This document shows positions 28,081 through 35,375 of a stretch of DNA of 64,000 nucleotides, piece after piece. Within the stretch, counting starts at the first letter, position 1; every line of letters begins with the position of its first letter. Source of the DNA: Formosa sediminum (GTDB taxonomy: Bacteria > Bacteroidota > Bacteroidia > Flavobacteriales > Flavobacteriaceae); contig NZ_CP041637.1 of the NCBI RefSeq assembly GCF_007197735.1, positions 1,612,001 to 1,676,000 of the forward strand, given 5' to 3'. Below the pieces are notes generated by a model that saw only the letters and a list, made by a program, of their open reading frames with translations, had not been told where the DNA came from and ran no database searches. Both the position numbers and the translations under genes were made by a program.

Positions 28081-28331
28081 TATCCTGTTTTTTTTAATTC
28101 TTGCTCTATACAGGTTTTCATCTCTGATTTAGATTTTTTATCTAAACACGCAATTTTAGATTTTTCAATGGCTTTAGTAAGTTTTTGATTATCTACAGAG
28201 TGTTTTCTACATACAGTACAGAATAAAATATGGATTCCAAATTTTATGCGTTCCCATAATGTCGACTCTTTATATTGTGCTTTATCACAAACATGTGAAG
28301 CTTCTTCGCACGACAAAAATATTTTACTCAT
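28077..28331 (-). CDS. Small putative anti-sigma factor with HxxxCxxC motif
   Basis: 84 residues, no membrane helix. An N-terminal helix with CEEASHVCDKA and a following HILFCTVCR segment give the HxxxCxxC signature of zinc-binding anti-sigma (ZAS) domains. It starts one base after the stop of an ECF sigma gene, the usual place for a partner anti-sigma. If real, it would be a soluble, possibly redox-sensitive inhibitor rather than a membrane-bound one. The C-terminal half is lysine-rich with two further cysteines. The gene end overlaps the convergent membrane-protein gene by 4 bases. Confidence 0.72.
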   Translation of the reverse strand: MSKIFLSCEEASHVCDKAQYKESTLWERIKFGIHILFCTVCRKHSVDNQKLTKAIEKSKIACLDKKSKSEMKTCIEQELKKTGY

Positions 28332-28332
28332 C

Positions 28333-28887
28333 TTAATACCAATTTTTTTCTAAACAACTTGAAAGTGATGTTCTGGCTCTATGAATTATAACCCATAGAT
28401 TAGACGCTGTAATGTTTAATTCATTACAAATTATTTCAGTATCAAAATTTTCTATGGTTTTCATTTTAAAAACTTGAGCTTGTTTTTCTGGCAATTTATC
28501 TAAACAGTTATAAATAGCAACACTTAATTCTGTGTTTTCTAAGACATCTTCAGCGTTTTTATAAGATTGATCTTCTACACGTTCCTCTAACCATTCACCT
28601 TCGTCTTCACTTTGACTTGTGTAAGACATTCTAACTTCTGCTTTTCCTTTTTTTGAATTGATCTTTCGATAATGATCTATTATTTTCCTTTTTAAAATTG
28701 AGACTAACCAAGTGCGTTCACTTGCTTCGCCTTTAAAATTTTTCATTGATTTTAAACCCGCAAAAAAAGTGTCTTGAACAATATCTTTTGCTATTTCAGT
28801 ATCATTAACTCGAGAAATAGTATAGTTATATAGGTAATCAGAATATAAATCTACCCATTTGGTTGCATCAATTTTATGTTCAGGCAT
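28333..28887 (-). CDS. ECF RNA polymerase sigma factor
   Basis: 184 residues with region 2 (about 10-80: DTEIAKDIVQDTFFAGLKSM, RTWLVSILKRKIIDHYRK) and region 4 (about 125-180: LPEKQAQVFKMKTIENFDTEIICNELNITASNLWVIIHRARTSLSSCLEKNW). The C-terminal ASNLWVIIHRAR...L..CLE resembles the ECF group that pairs with small zinc-binding anti-sigma proteins, which fits the gene just downstream. An exact -7 box lies 25 bases upstream. Confidence 0.93.
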   Translation of the reverse strand: MPEHKIDATKWVDLYSDYLYNYTISRVNDTEIAKDIVQDTFFAGLKSMKNFKGEASERTWLVSILKRKIIDHYRKINSKKGKAEVRMSYTSQSEDEGEWLEERVEDQSYKNAEDVLENTELSVAIYNCLDKLPEKQAQVFKMKTIENFDTEIICNELNITASNLWVIIHRARTSLSSCLEKNWY

Positions 28888-28911
28888 ATAGGAAGGTGTC
28901 AGTTAATTTAT

Positions 28912-28919
28912 CAAAAATA
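28912..28919 (-). promoter_or_regulatory. -7 box of the third sigma operon
   Basis: Minus-strand TATTTTTG matches TAnnTTTG, 25 bases before the sigma ATG; this points to expression by the primary sigma factor. Confidence 0.45.
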
Positions 28920-28977
28920 GGAAATCTATTTTATAAAAACTCTTAGCTTTTAGTAAGCTTTAACATTTTTTTTAAAA

Positions 28978-29010
28978 AAAAGTTCATAACTTTTTGTGTT
29001 ATGAACTTTT
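28978..29010 (-). terminator. Terminator of the M3 peptidase gene
   Basis: Perfect 13-bp stem (AAAAGTTCATAAC at 28978-28990, GTTATGAACTTTT at 28998-29010), followed on the minus strand by a long T run, 5 bases past the stop at 29016. Confidence 0.9.
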
Positions 29011-29015
29011 ATATT

Positions 29016-31046
29016 TTATTTTATTAAACCGGCACGTTTAAGCAAAGCATCGGGCTTAGGTTCCTGACCTCTAAAACGTTTGTAAAGTACCATAGGGTCT
29101 ACAGTTCCGCCCTGGGATAACACATTGTTTTTAAATTTTGTTGCAACTTCTAAATTAAAAATACCAGCCTCTTTAAAGTATTCAAATGCATCTGCATCTA
29201 ATACTTCTGCCCATTTATAGCTATAATAGCCCGAAGAATAACCGCCTTGAAAAATGTGAGAAAACGCTGTACTCATACAGTTTTCAGTTACATCTGGATA
29301 GAGTTTTGTGTTTTTAAAAGCTTCAGATTCATGAGTTTTTACATTATTTATTGTTGTAGAGTCTTGACCATGCCAACTCATGTCTAGCAATCCAAAACTA
29401 ATTTGGCGTAGGGTTTGCATACCTTCGTTAAAAGTAGCCGAGTCTTTAATTTTAGAGACCAATTCCATTGGAATCACTTCGCTAGTTTGATAATGTGTAG
29501 CGAATAACTCTAAAGCTTCTTTTTCGTAACACCAGTTTTCCATAACTTGACTTGGTAATTCTACAAAATCCCAAAATACACTAGTACCAGATAAACTAGG
29601 ATATGTTGTGTTGGCTAACATACCATGTAAAGCATGACCAAATTCATGAAACAGCGTAGTCACTTCGTTAAAAGTTAATAAAGAGGGTTTGCTTTTTGTG
29701 GGTTTAGTAAAATTACAGACTATAGAGACATGTGGGCGACTGTTTTCTCCGTTTTTAATATATTGGGATTTGTATGAGGTCATCCAAGCGCCATTTCGCT
29801 TTCCTGGTCTTGGAAAGAAATCGGTGTAAAAGATAGAAACTAAATCACCGGTCTCGTTTGTTACTTTATACGTTGTAACTTCAGGATGGTATTTATCTAT
29901 ACTGTCTATTTCTTCAAAATGTAAGCCATAAAGTTTTTTTGCAATGCTAAAGGCACCTTGGGTTACGTTTTCTAATTGAAAATAAGGCTTTAGCTTTTCA
30001 TCATCTAAATCAAATAATTTTTGTTTTAGTTTTTCAGCATAGTAGCTGGAATCCCATTTTTCAAGTCTGTCAATATCATCACATTCTTTAGCAAAATCTT
30101 CTAAGGTTTTATATTCTGCTAATGCAGCTGGTTTGGCTTTTTCTAATAATTCATTTAAAAATGAAGAAACTGTTTCGGGTGTTTTAGCCATACGTTCTTC
30201 TAAGACAAAATGTGCATGGGTGTTGTAACCTAATAATTGTGCCCGTTTATACCGTTTCTTAACAATATTTAAAACTATATTTTGGTTGTCAAATTCATTA
30301 TTTTGAAATCCTCTTTGCCCAAAAGCAATGGCTAGTTGTTTTCTTAGCGCTCTATTGTCTGCATAGGTCATAAACGGAATATAACTTGGGTAGTCTAATG
30401 TAATTAACCAACCGTCTTTGCCTTTATCTTCTGCTAATTGCTTTGCAGCTTCTTTAGCACCTTCTGGTAAACCGCTTAAATCCGCTTCATTAGTTATATG
30501 CAACTCGAAAGCATTAGTTTCTGCTAGAACATTTTCGCCAAAACTTAAACTTAATTTGCTTAGGTCTTTATCGATACCACGTAGAATCTCTTTTTTTTCT
30601 TCTTTTAAATTGGCACCATTTCTTGAAAAACTTTTGTACGATTTATTTAAAAGCATCAATTGCTCTGAGGTTAAATCTAGATTATGTTTTTGATCGTAAA
30701 TTGATTTTACACGTTTAAATAAAGCTTCGTTTAAAGTGATGTCATTGCTAAATTCTGAAAGCATAGGAGAAACCTCTTGAGCAATTTTTTGAATTTCAGC
30801 ATTTGTTTCTGCAGCATTTAAGTTGAAGAAAATACTAGTAACACGATCTAATTGCTGACCGGTAAATTCTAGCGCTTCAATTGTATTCTCGAAGGTTGGT
30901 GCTTCAGGATTAGTAGTAATTTGCTCAATTTCAGATTTAGTACTTTCAATTAATTTGGTAATTGCTGGTAAGAAATCTTCATTTTTAATTTTTGAAAATG
31001 GAGCTGTATTATATTTTGTTTTAAATGGTTCTAATAGGATTTTCAT
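29016..31046 (-). CDS. M3-family zinc oligopeptidase (Dcp/OpdA type)
   Basis: 676 residues, the usual length of bacterial dipeptidyl carboxypeptidase and oligopeptidase A. The zinc motif HEFGH (H467 and H471, inside LFHEFGHALHGML) with the downstream glutamate in WDFVELPSQVMENW is intact. The helical N-terminal half and the C-terminal GGYSSGYYSYKWAEVLDADAF segment are typical. No signal peptide, so probably cytosolic and used for degrading short peptides. Dcp and OpdA cannot be told apart with confidence here. Single-gene unit ended by a strong terminator. Confidence 0.94.
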   Translation of the reverse strand: MKILLEPFKTKYNTAPFSKIKNEDFLPAITKLIESTKSEIEQITTNPEAPTFENTIEALEFTGQQLDRVTSIFFNLNAAETNAEIQKIAQEVSPMLSEFSNDITLNEALFKRVKSIYDQKHNLDLTSEQLMLLNKSYKSFSRNGANLKEEKKEILRGIDKDLSKLSLSFGENVLAETNAFELHITNEADLSGLPEGAKEAAKQLAEDKGKDGWLITLDYPSYIPFMTYADNRALRKQLAIAFGQRGFQNNEFDNQNIVLNIVKKRYKRAQLLGYNTHAHFVLEERMAKTPETVSSFLNELLEKAKPAALAEYKTLEDFAKECDDIDRLEKWDSSYYAEKLKQKLFDLDDEKLKPYFQLENVTQGAFSIAKKLYGLHFEEIDSIDKYHPEVTTYKVTNETGDLVSIFYTDFFPRPGKRNGAWMTSYKSQYIKNGENSRPHVSIVCNFTKPTKSKPSLLTFNEVTTLFHEFGHALHGMLANTTYPSLSGTSVFWDFVELPSQVMENWCYEKEALELFATHYQTSEVIPMELVSKIKDSATFNEGMQTLRQISFGLLDMSWHGQDSTTINNVKTHESEAFKNTKLYPDVTENCMSTAFSHIFQGGYSSGYYSYKWAEVLDADAFEYFKEAGIFNLEVATKFKNNVLSQGGTVDPMVLYKRFRGQEPKPDALLKRAGLIK

Positions 31047-31098
31047 TTTTAGAGTATTTTTTTTCTTAATAAATGTTAAAAAATCGTTATTTAAGTGC

Positions 31099-31126
31099 TT
31101 GTAAATTAAGAAATGTTATATCTTTG
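31099..31126 (+). promoter_or_regulatory. Complete Bacteroidota-type promoter on the plus strand, pointing into an intergenic gap
   Basis: TTG at 31099-31101, 17 bases, then TATCTTTG at 31119-31126: the -33 TTG and -7 TAnnTTTG elements are both exact and properly spaced, the best such pair found in the window. Both flanking genes are on the minus strand, so it does not serve either of them. Confidence 0.6.
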
Positions 31127-31130
31127 CAAG

Positions 31131-31216
31131 GATTTTTTTCATAATAGAGCTGGTTACTCTGAAAAAATTTATTGATTAATAGCGAAAAAAAGCCTCGAGA
31201 AATCGAGGCTTTTTTG
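31131..31216 (+). ncRNA. Candidate small RNA between the M3 peptidase and purE genes
   Basis: Starting a few bases after the promoter at 31099-31126 and ending at the intrinsic terminator at 31186-31215, a plus-strand transcript of about 85 bases is predicted. It contains no start codon, so it is not a short gene. It would hold a small hairpin (AGAG-CUGGUUA-CUCU, 31146-31160), an A/U-rich single-stranded stretch (31161-31185) and the GC-rich terminator hairpin with a GAAA loop. Comparison with known flavobacterial RNA families (for example Flavo-1) is the obvious next step; I cannot match it by eye. Confidence 0.45.
31186..31215. terminator. Bidirectional terminator with GAAA loop
   Basis: Perfect 13-bp stem (31186-31198 with 31203-31215, core AAAGCCTCGA) closed by GAAA, with A and T runs on either side. 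On the minus strand it ends the purK-purE operon; on the plus strand it would end the candidate small RNA. Confidence 0.92.
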
Positions 31217-31219
31217 TGT

Positions 31220-31699
31220 TTATAATTGTTTGGCTGTTTCTAAAACGGCCTGTTTTAAACCCTCTTTATATACTTCTATTTTATCGCGTACACAACGGTC
31301 TGAGCTACCAATAATTTGTGCCGCTAATATTCCTGCGTTTTTAGCACCATTAAGGGCTACAGTAGCGACAGGAACACCGCCTGGCATTTGTAATATAGAG
31401 AGTACAGAGTCCCAACCGTCTATAGAATTACTACTTTTAACAGGTACTCCTATAATTGGAAGTGGTGATAGTGATGCCACCATTCCTGGAAGATGTGCAG
31501 CACCTCCTGCTCCAGCTATAATCACTTGAATGCCTCTTGTGTGAGCATGTTTACCATAATCAAATAGTTTTTCTGGAGTACGATGTGCAGACACGATATC
31601 TACTTCAACTTCTATATCGAAACCTTTTAAAATGTCTATTGCTTCTTGCATAACAGGAAGGTCGCTTTTGCTTCCCATAATAACGCCTACTTTGCTCAT
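31220..31699 (-). CDS. purE: N5-carboxyaminoimidazole ribonucleotide mutase
   Basis: Converts N5-CAIR, made by PurK, to CAIR in purine synthesis. 159 residues, the bacterial class I size. N-terminal GVIMGSKSDLPVM with the substrate-binding serines, VSAHRTPE, AGAGGAAHLPGM with the catalytic histidine, and LLSILQMPGGVPVATV follow the family order. It lies 39 bases downstream of purK on the same strand, a classic purKE pair. Confidence 0.97.
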   Translation of the reverse strand: MSKVGVIMGSKSDLPVMQEAIDILKGFDIEVEVDIVSAHRTPEKLFDYGKHAHTRGIQVIIAGAGGAAHLPGMVASLSPLPIIGVPVKSSNSIDGWDSVLSILQMPGGVPVATVALNGAKNAGILAAQIIGSSDRCVRDKIEVYKEGLKQAVLETAKQL

Positions 31700-31738
31700 A
31701 ATTTTGTGTGTATTTACATTAATAATTAATGCTTTAAT

Positions 31739-32893
31739 TTATTCTGTAATGACTTGAATGTTGTTTTTTACGTTTTCTGCGATTTTACGCGCTTCGGTAA
31801 TGTCTTCATTTACAATAGTTACATGTCCCATTTTTCTAAACGGACGTGTTTGTTTTTTACCATAAATATGTGGTGTAACGCCGTCCATGGCCATAATACT
31901 TTCAATGTTTTTATATACTACATCTCCTGTGTGACCTTCGGCACCAACTAAGTTTACCATAATACCATTTAGTTTATTTGCTGTATTTCCTAGAGGTAAA
32001 TCAAGAACTGCTCTTAGATGTTGCTCAAATTGAGAAGTGAAACTTGCTTCTATAGTTTGGTGTCCCGAGTTATGTGGTCGTGGAGCAACTTCATTAATAA
32101 TAATATCGTCATTTTCTGTCTGAAACATTTCTACAGCCAATAAGCCAACGTGGTTAAATGCTTGTGCTGCTTTTAAAGCTACATCGGTTGCTTTTTTAGC
32201 GACGTTTTCACTAATTCGGGCGGGGCAAATTACATATTCTACTTGATTAGCTTCTGGGTGAAATTCCATTTCAACAACGGGATATGTTTTTATTTCTCCA
32301 GAAGGCGTTCTAGATACAATTACAGACAGTTCATTTTTAAAAGGGACTAAAATTTCTGTAATACATTCTACATTTGGTAAATTATCTAGGTCGGATAATT
32401 GTTTTACAATTTTAACGCCCATACCATCATAACCAAACTGTGCACTTTTCCATACAAACGGAAATTCTAAACCGCCATTTGCAATAGAGTCTTTAATTTC
32501 TACTGTATATGCAAATCTAGAAAATGGTGCTGTAGGTAAATTATGGTCTACATAAAATAATTTTTGTGTGGCTTTGTTTTGTATAGTACGTAAAGTTTTG
32601 GCAGAGGGATATACTTTTATGCCCTGTTGTTCTAAATCTTCTAGCGCATTAACGTTTACGTTTTCAATTTCTATAGTGAGAACATCTACCTGTTTTCCAA
32701 AATTAAATACGGCATCATAATCCATTAAATCACCTATGTAAAACTCATTGCTACCTACTTTACAAGGCGCTTCTTCACTAGGGTCTAAGACACAAGTGTA
32801 GATGTCGAATTTACGGGTTTCATTTAGTAGCATTTTTCCTAATTGACCACCACCTAGAATTCCTAATTTAAAATTTGAAGAAAAATAATTCAT
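31739..32893 (-). CDS. purK: N5-carboxyaminoimidazole ribonucleotide synthase
   Basis: ATP-grasp enzyme that carboxylates AIR with bicarbonate and ATP to N5-CAIR. 384 residues. N-terminal Rossmann-like GILGGGQLGKMLL, the ATP-grasp lysine region FVWKSAQFGYDGMG, LAVEMF and INEVAPRPHNSGHQTIE metal/nucleotide segments are intact. First gene of the purK-purE operon. A -7 box (TATTTTTG) is 34 bases upstream, and the leader holds a small hairpin CTCGT/ACGAG (32909-32913, 32921-32925). Confidence 0.97.
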   Translation of the reverse strand: MNYFSSNFKLGILGGGQLGKMLLNETRKFDIYTCVLDPSEEAPCKVGSNEFYIGDLMDYDAVFNFGKQVDVLTIEIENVNVNALEDLEQQGIKVYPSAKTLRTIQNKATQKLFYVDHNLPTAPFSRFAYTVEIKDSIANGGLEFPFVWKSAQFGYDGMGVKIVKQLSDLDNLPNVECITEILVPFKNELSVIVSRTPSGEIKTYPVVEMEFHPEANQVEYVICPARISENVAKKATDVALKAAQAFNHVGLLAVEMFQTENDDIIINEVAPRPHNSGHQTIEASFTSQFEQHLRAVLDLPLGNTANKLNGIMVNLVGAEGHTGDVVYKNIESIMAMDGVTPHIYGKKQTRPFRKMGHVTIVNEDITEARKIAENVKNNIQVITE

Positions 32894-32926
32894 TTTATAA
32901 CTGTTTTACTCGTGTTTTAGACGAGA

Positions 32927-32934
32927 CAAAAATA
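32927..32934 (-). promoter_or_regulatory. -7 box of purK-purE
   Basis: Minus-strand TATTTTTG matches TAnnTTTG, 34 bases before the purK start. No purine regulator site could be recognised. Confidence 0.5.
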
Positions 32935-33018
32935 CATTTTAATATGAAATTAATTCTAAAATTAAGGAATCAATAGTATGAAACCTTTTTCTAAATTAGA
33001 TTATAGGAGTCAATTGAT

Positions 33019-33026
33019 TATCTTTG
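33019..33026 (+). promoter_or_regulatory. -7 box of the hpt-adk fusion gene
   Basis: TATCTTTG matches TAnnTTTG, 30 bases before the ATG at 33056. Confidence 0.5.
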
Positions 33027-33055
33027 CCAAGAATTAACAAAAAACAGGTTATTTT

Positions 33056-34165
33056 ATGATAAAGCTTCATGACAAATATTTTAAGCCGTTTATTTCGGCA
33101 AAACAAATAGATGATGCGCTAACAAGAATGGCAGAACAAATTGCTGAAGACTTTGCAGATGAGGTTCCTGTTTTTATTGGTGTTTTAAACGGATCGTTTA
33201 TGATTGTAAGCGATTTTGTTAAGAAATATCAGAAACCATGCGAGGTAACTTTTATTAAATTGGCATCTTACGAAGGTGTAAAATCTTCAGAAGACATACA
33301 ACGTTTAATTGGTTTAACCCAAGATTTATCCGGGCGTTCTGTAGTGATATTAGAAGATATTATAGATACCGGTGGCACGTTAGCCGAAATACATCGCATT
33401 TTTAAAAACGAAAATGTAAAATCTTTGACCATTGCAACCTTGTTTTATAAACCAACTGCTTATAAAAAGGACTTTAAACTACATTATGTAGGTATTGAAA
33501 TTCCGGATAAATTTATAGTAGGCTATGGTTTAGATTACGACGGATTAGGTCGAAATTTACCAGAAGTATATCAAATTAAAACAACTCAACATATGACAAA
33601 TTTAGTTCTATTCGGACCTCCAGGTGCAGGGAAAGGAACACAAGCAAATTTTTTAAAAGAAAAATACGATTTAGTACATATATCTACCGGAGATGTATTT
33701 CGTTACAATATAAAAAATGAAACGGCTCTAGGCATGTTAGCTAAATCTTACATGGATAAAGGAGAATTGGTTCCAGATAAAGTAACCATTGATATGTTGA
33801 GTGCAGAAGTTGAGAAAAATGCAGATGCTAACGGATTTATTTTTGATGGTTTTCCTCGCACAAATGCACAAGCCTCAGCTTTACAAGAACTAATGCAAAG
33901 CAAAGATTCTGAAATTAATGCCATGATTGCATTAGAAGTAGAAGATAGTATTTTAATTGAGCGTTTATTAGAACGTGGAAAAACAAGTGGACGCTCAGAC
34001 GATGCAGATGAGTCTATCATTGCAAATCGAATTAAAGAATACTATTCTAAAACAGCTATATTAAAAGATTACTACTCAGATCAAAATAAATATTTTGGTG
34101 TAGATGGTGTAGGTTCTGTAGAAGAAATTACAGCACGCTTAAGTAAAGTAATCGATACCTTGTAA
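33056..34165 (+). CDS. adk: Fused hypoxanthine phosphoribosyltransferase and adenylate kinase
   Basis: 369 residues holding two complete enzymes. Residues 1-179 are a HPRT-type phosphoribosyltransferase (FIGVLNGSFMIVSDF near 40, PRPP loop VVILEDIIDTGGTL near 100), which salvages hypoxanthine and guanine. Residues 180-369 are a short-lid adenylate kinase starting at a methionine (33593) with the P-loop LFGPPGAGKGTQ, then FDGFPRTNAQ and GRSDDADESI. The join is at a Gln-His/Met boundary with no extra linker, and the internal ATG could also allow a separate Adk. The next gene is obgE, 55 bases on. Both parts act on the purine nucleotide pool, so the link is functional sense. The key residues of both halves appear intact. 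Confidence 0.95.
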   Translation: MIKLHDKYFKPFISAKQIDDALTRMAEQIAEDFADEVPVFIGVLNGSFMIVSDFVKKYQKPCEVTFIKLASYEGVKSSEDIQRLIGLTQDLSGRSVVILEDIIDTGGTLAEIHRIFKNENVKSLTIATLFYKPTAYKKDFKLHYVGIEIPDKFIVGYGLDYDGLGRNLPEVYQIKTTQHMTNLVLFGPPGAGKGTQANFLKEKYDLVHISTGDVFRYNIKNETALGMLAKSYMDKGELVPDKVTIDMLSAEVEKNADANGFIFDGFPRTNAQASALQELMQSKDSEINAMIALEVEDSILIERLLERGKTSGRSDDADESIIANRIKEYYSKTAILKDYYSDQNKYFGVDGVGSVEEITARLSKVIDTL

Positions 34166-34220
34166 TTAAAACAATTACATGTTTAACATTTAATGACTTA
34201 AAAGATAAGTCCGAGTAATT

Positions 34221-35219
34221 ATGACTGAAGGAAATTTTGTAGACTACGTAAAAATTCATTTAACATCTGGAAATGGTGGTAAGGGATCTACGCATTTACA
34301 TCGCGAAAAGTATGTCGCAAAAGGAGGTCCCGATGGGGGAGATGGTGGTCGTGGAGGTCATGTTATTATAAGAGGTAACGACAATTTATGGACCCTTTTT
34401 CATTTAAAATTTAAACGTCATTTAAGAGCTGGACATGGCGAGCACGGAAGTAGTGGTCGTAGTACAGGAGCAGATGGCGAAGATGTGTATTTAGATGTAC
34501 CATTAGGAACCGTAATTAGAGATACCGAAACTAATGAGGTGATTTTTGAAATTACTTATAATGGCGAAGAACGTATTATTTGTGAAGGCGGAATGGGAGG
34601 CCGTGGTAACTGGCATTTTAAGAGTGCAACAAATCAGACGCCACGTTATGCACAACCAGGAACACCATTAGAAGAGAAACACGTCACGTTAGAGTTAAAA
34701 CTACTTGCCGATGTTGGTTTAGTAGGATTTCCTAATGCAGGAAAATCAACACTATTATCTGTAATCACTTCTGCAAAGCCTAAAATTGCAGATTACGAGT
34801 TTACCACCTTAAAACCTAATTTAGGGATTGTAGAATATCGCGACTTTCAGACGTTTGTAATGGCAGATATTCCTGGAATTATTGAAGGTGCAGCCGAAGG
34901 AAAAGGACTTGGATATTATTTCTTAAGACATATTGAGAGAAACTCGACCTTATTGTTTTTAATTCCTGCAGATGCAGAAGATATTACTAAACAATATGAG
35001 ATTTTGTTAGATGAGCTTAGACGTTACAATCCAGAAATGTTAGATAAAGACCGTTTAATAGCAATTTCTAAATGTGATATGTTAGATGACGAGTTACAAG
35101 CCGAATTAAAAGTAGAACTTGACGAAAAATTAGGTGTCGATTATATGTTTATTTCAGCAGTAGCCCAGCAAGGTATTACAGAATTAAAAGATAAACTTTG
35201 GAAGATGTTAAATGTTTAA
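34221..35219 (+). CDS. obgE: Obg family GTPase involved in ribosome assembly
   Basis: 332 residues: glycine-rich Obg domain (about 2-158, with [14 protein letters not shown]), then the G domain with G1 GFPNAGKST (169-177), switch [10 protein letters not shown]3 DIPGIIEGA, and SKCD as the NKxD-type motif. It ends shortly after the G domain, without the C-terminal OCT extension found in some Obg proteins. Acts on 50S subunit maturation and links to the stringent response. Follows hpt-adk in the same direction, 55 bases apart, likely cotranscribed, and ends at a terminator. Confidence 0.96.
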   Translation: MTEGNFVDYVKIHLTSGNGGKGSTHLHREKYVAKGGPDGGDGGRGGHVIIRGNDNLWTLFHLKFKRHLRAGHGEHGSSGRSTGADGEDVYLDVPLGTVIRDTETNEVIFEITYNGEERIICEGGMGGRGNWHFKSATNQTPRYAQPGTPLEEKHVTLELKLLADVGLVGFPNAGKSTLLSVITSAKPKIADYEFTTLKPNLGIVEYRDFQTFVMADIPGIIEGAAEGKGLGYYFLRHIERNSTLLFLIPADAEDITKQYEILLDELRRYNPEMLDKDRLIAISKCDMLDDELQAELKVELDEKLGVDYMFISAVAQQGITELKDKLWKMLNV

Positions 35220-35260
35220 CTGTTCCTTTTTTAGCAGATTTAAACATGATACAGTAAATA

Positions 35261-35288
35261 AAAAAGGAGCTTTAGGGCTCCTTTTTTT
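35261..35288. terminator. Bidirectional terminator after obgE
   Basis: 10-bp stem (AAAAAGGAGC at 35261-35270, GCTCCTTTTT at 35277-35286), loop of 6, with T runs in both directions. It can end obgE and also the convergent A2M gene. Confidence 0.88.
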
Positions 35289-35315
35289 GTTTGTAAAGTT
35301 TTATCTGAGTTAGAT

Positions 35316-35345
35316 TTGAGATACTGAAACAAGTTCAGTATGATC
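35316..35345. repeat. Short dispersed intergenic repeat, copy B
   Basis: GAGATACTGAAACAAGTTC matches the right half of the repeat at 44246-44332 (GAGATCCTGAAACAAGTTC) with one change. It can also fold by itself, ATACTGAA (35321-35328) with TTCAGTAT (35334-35341). Confidence 0.55.
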
Positions 35346-35375
35346 TTAATTAATAATCCTAGCTTTCTTTTTTAA

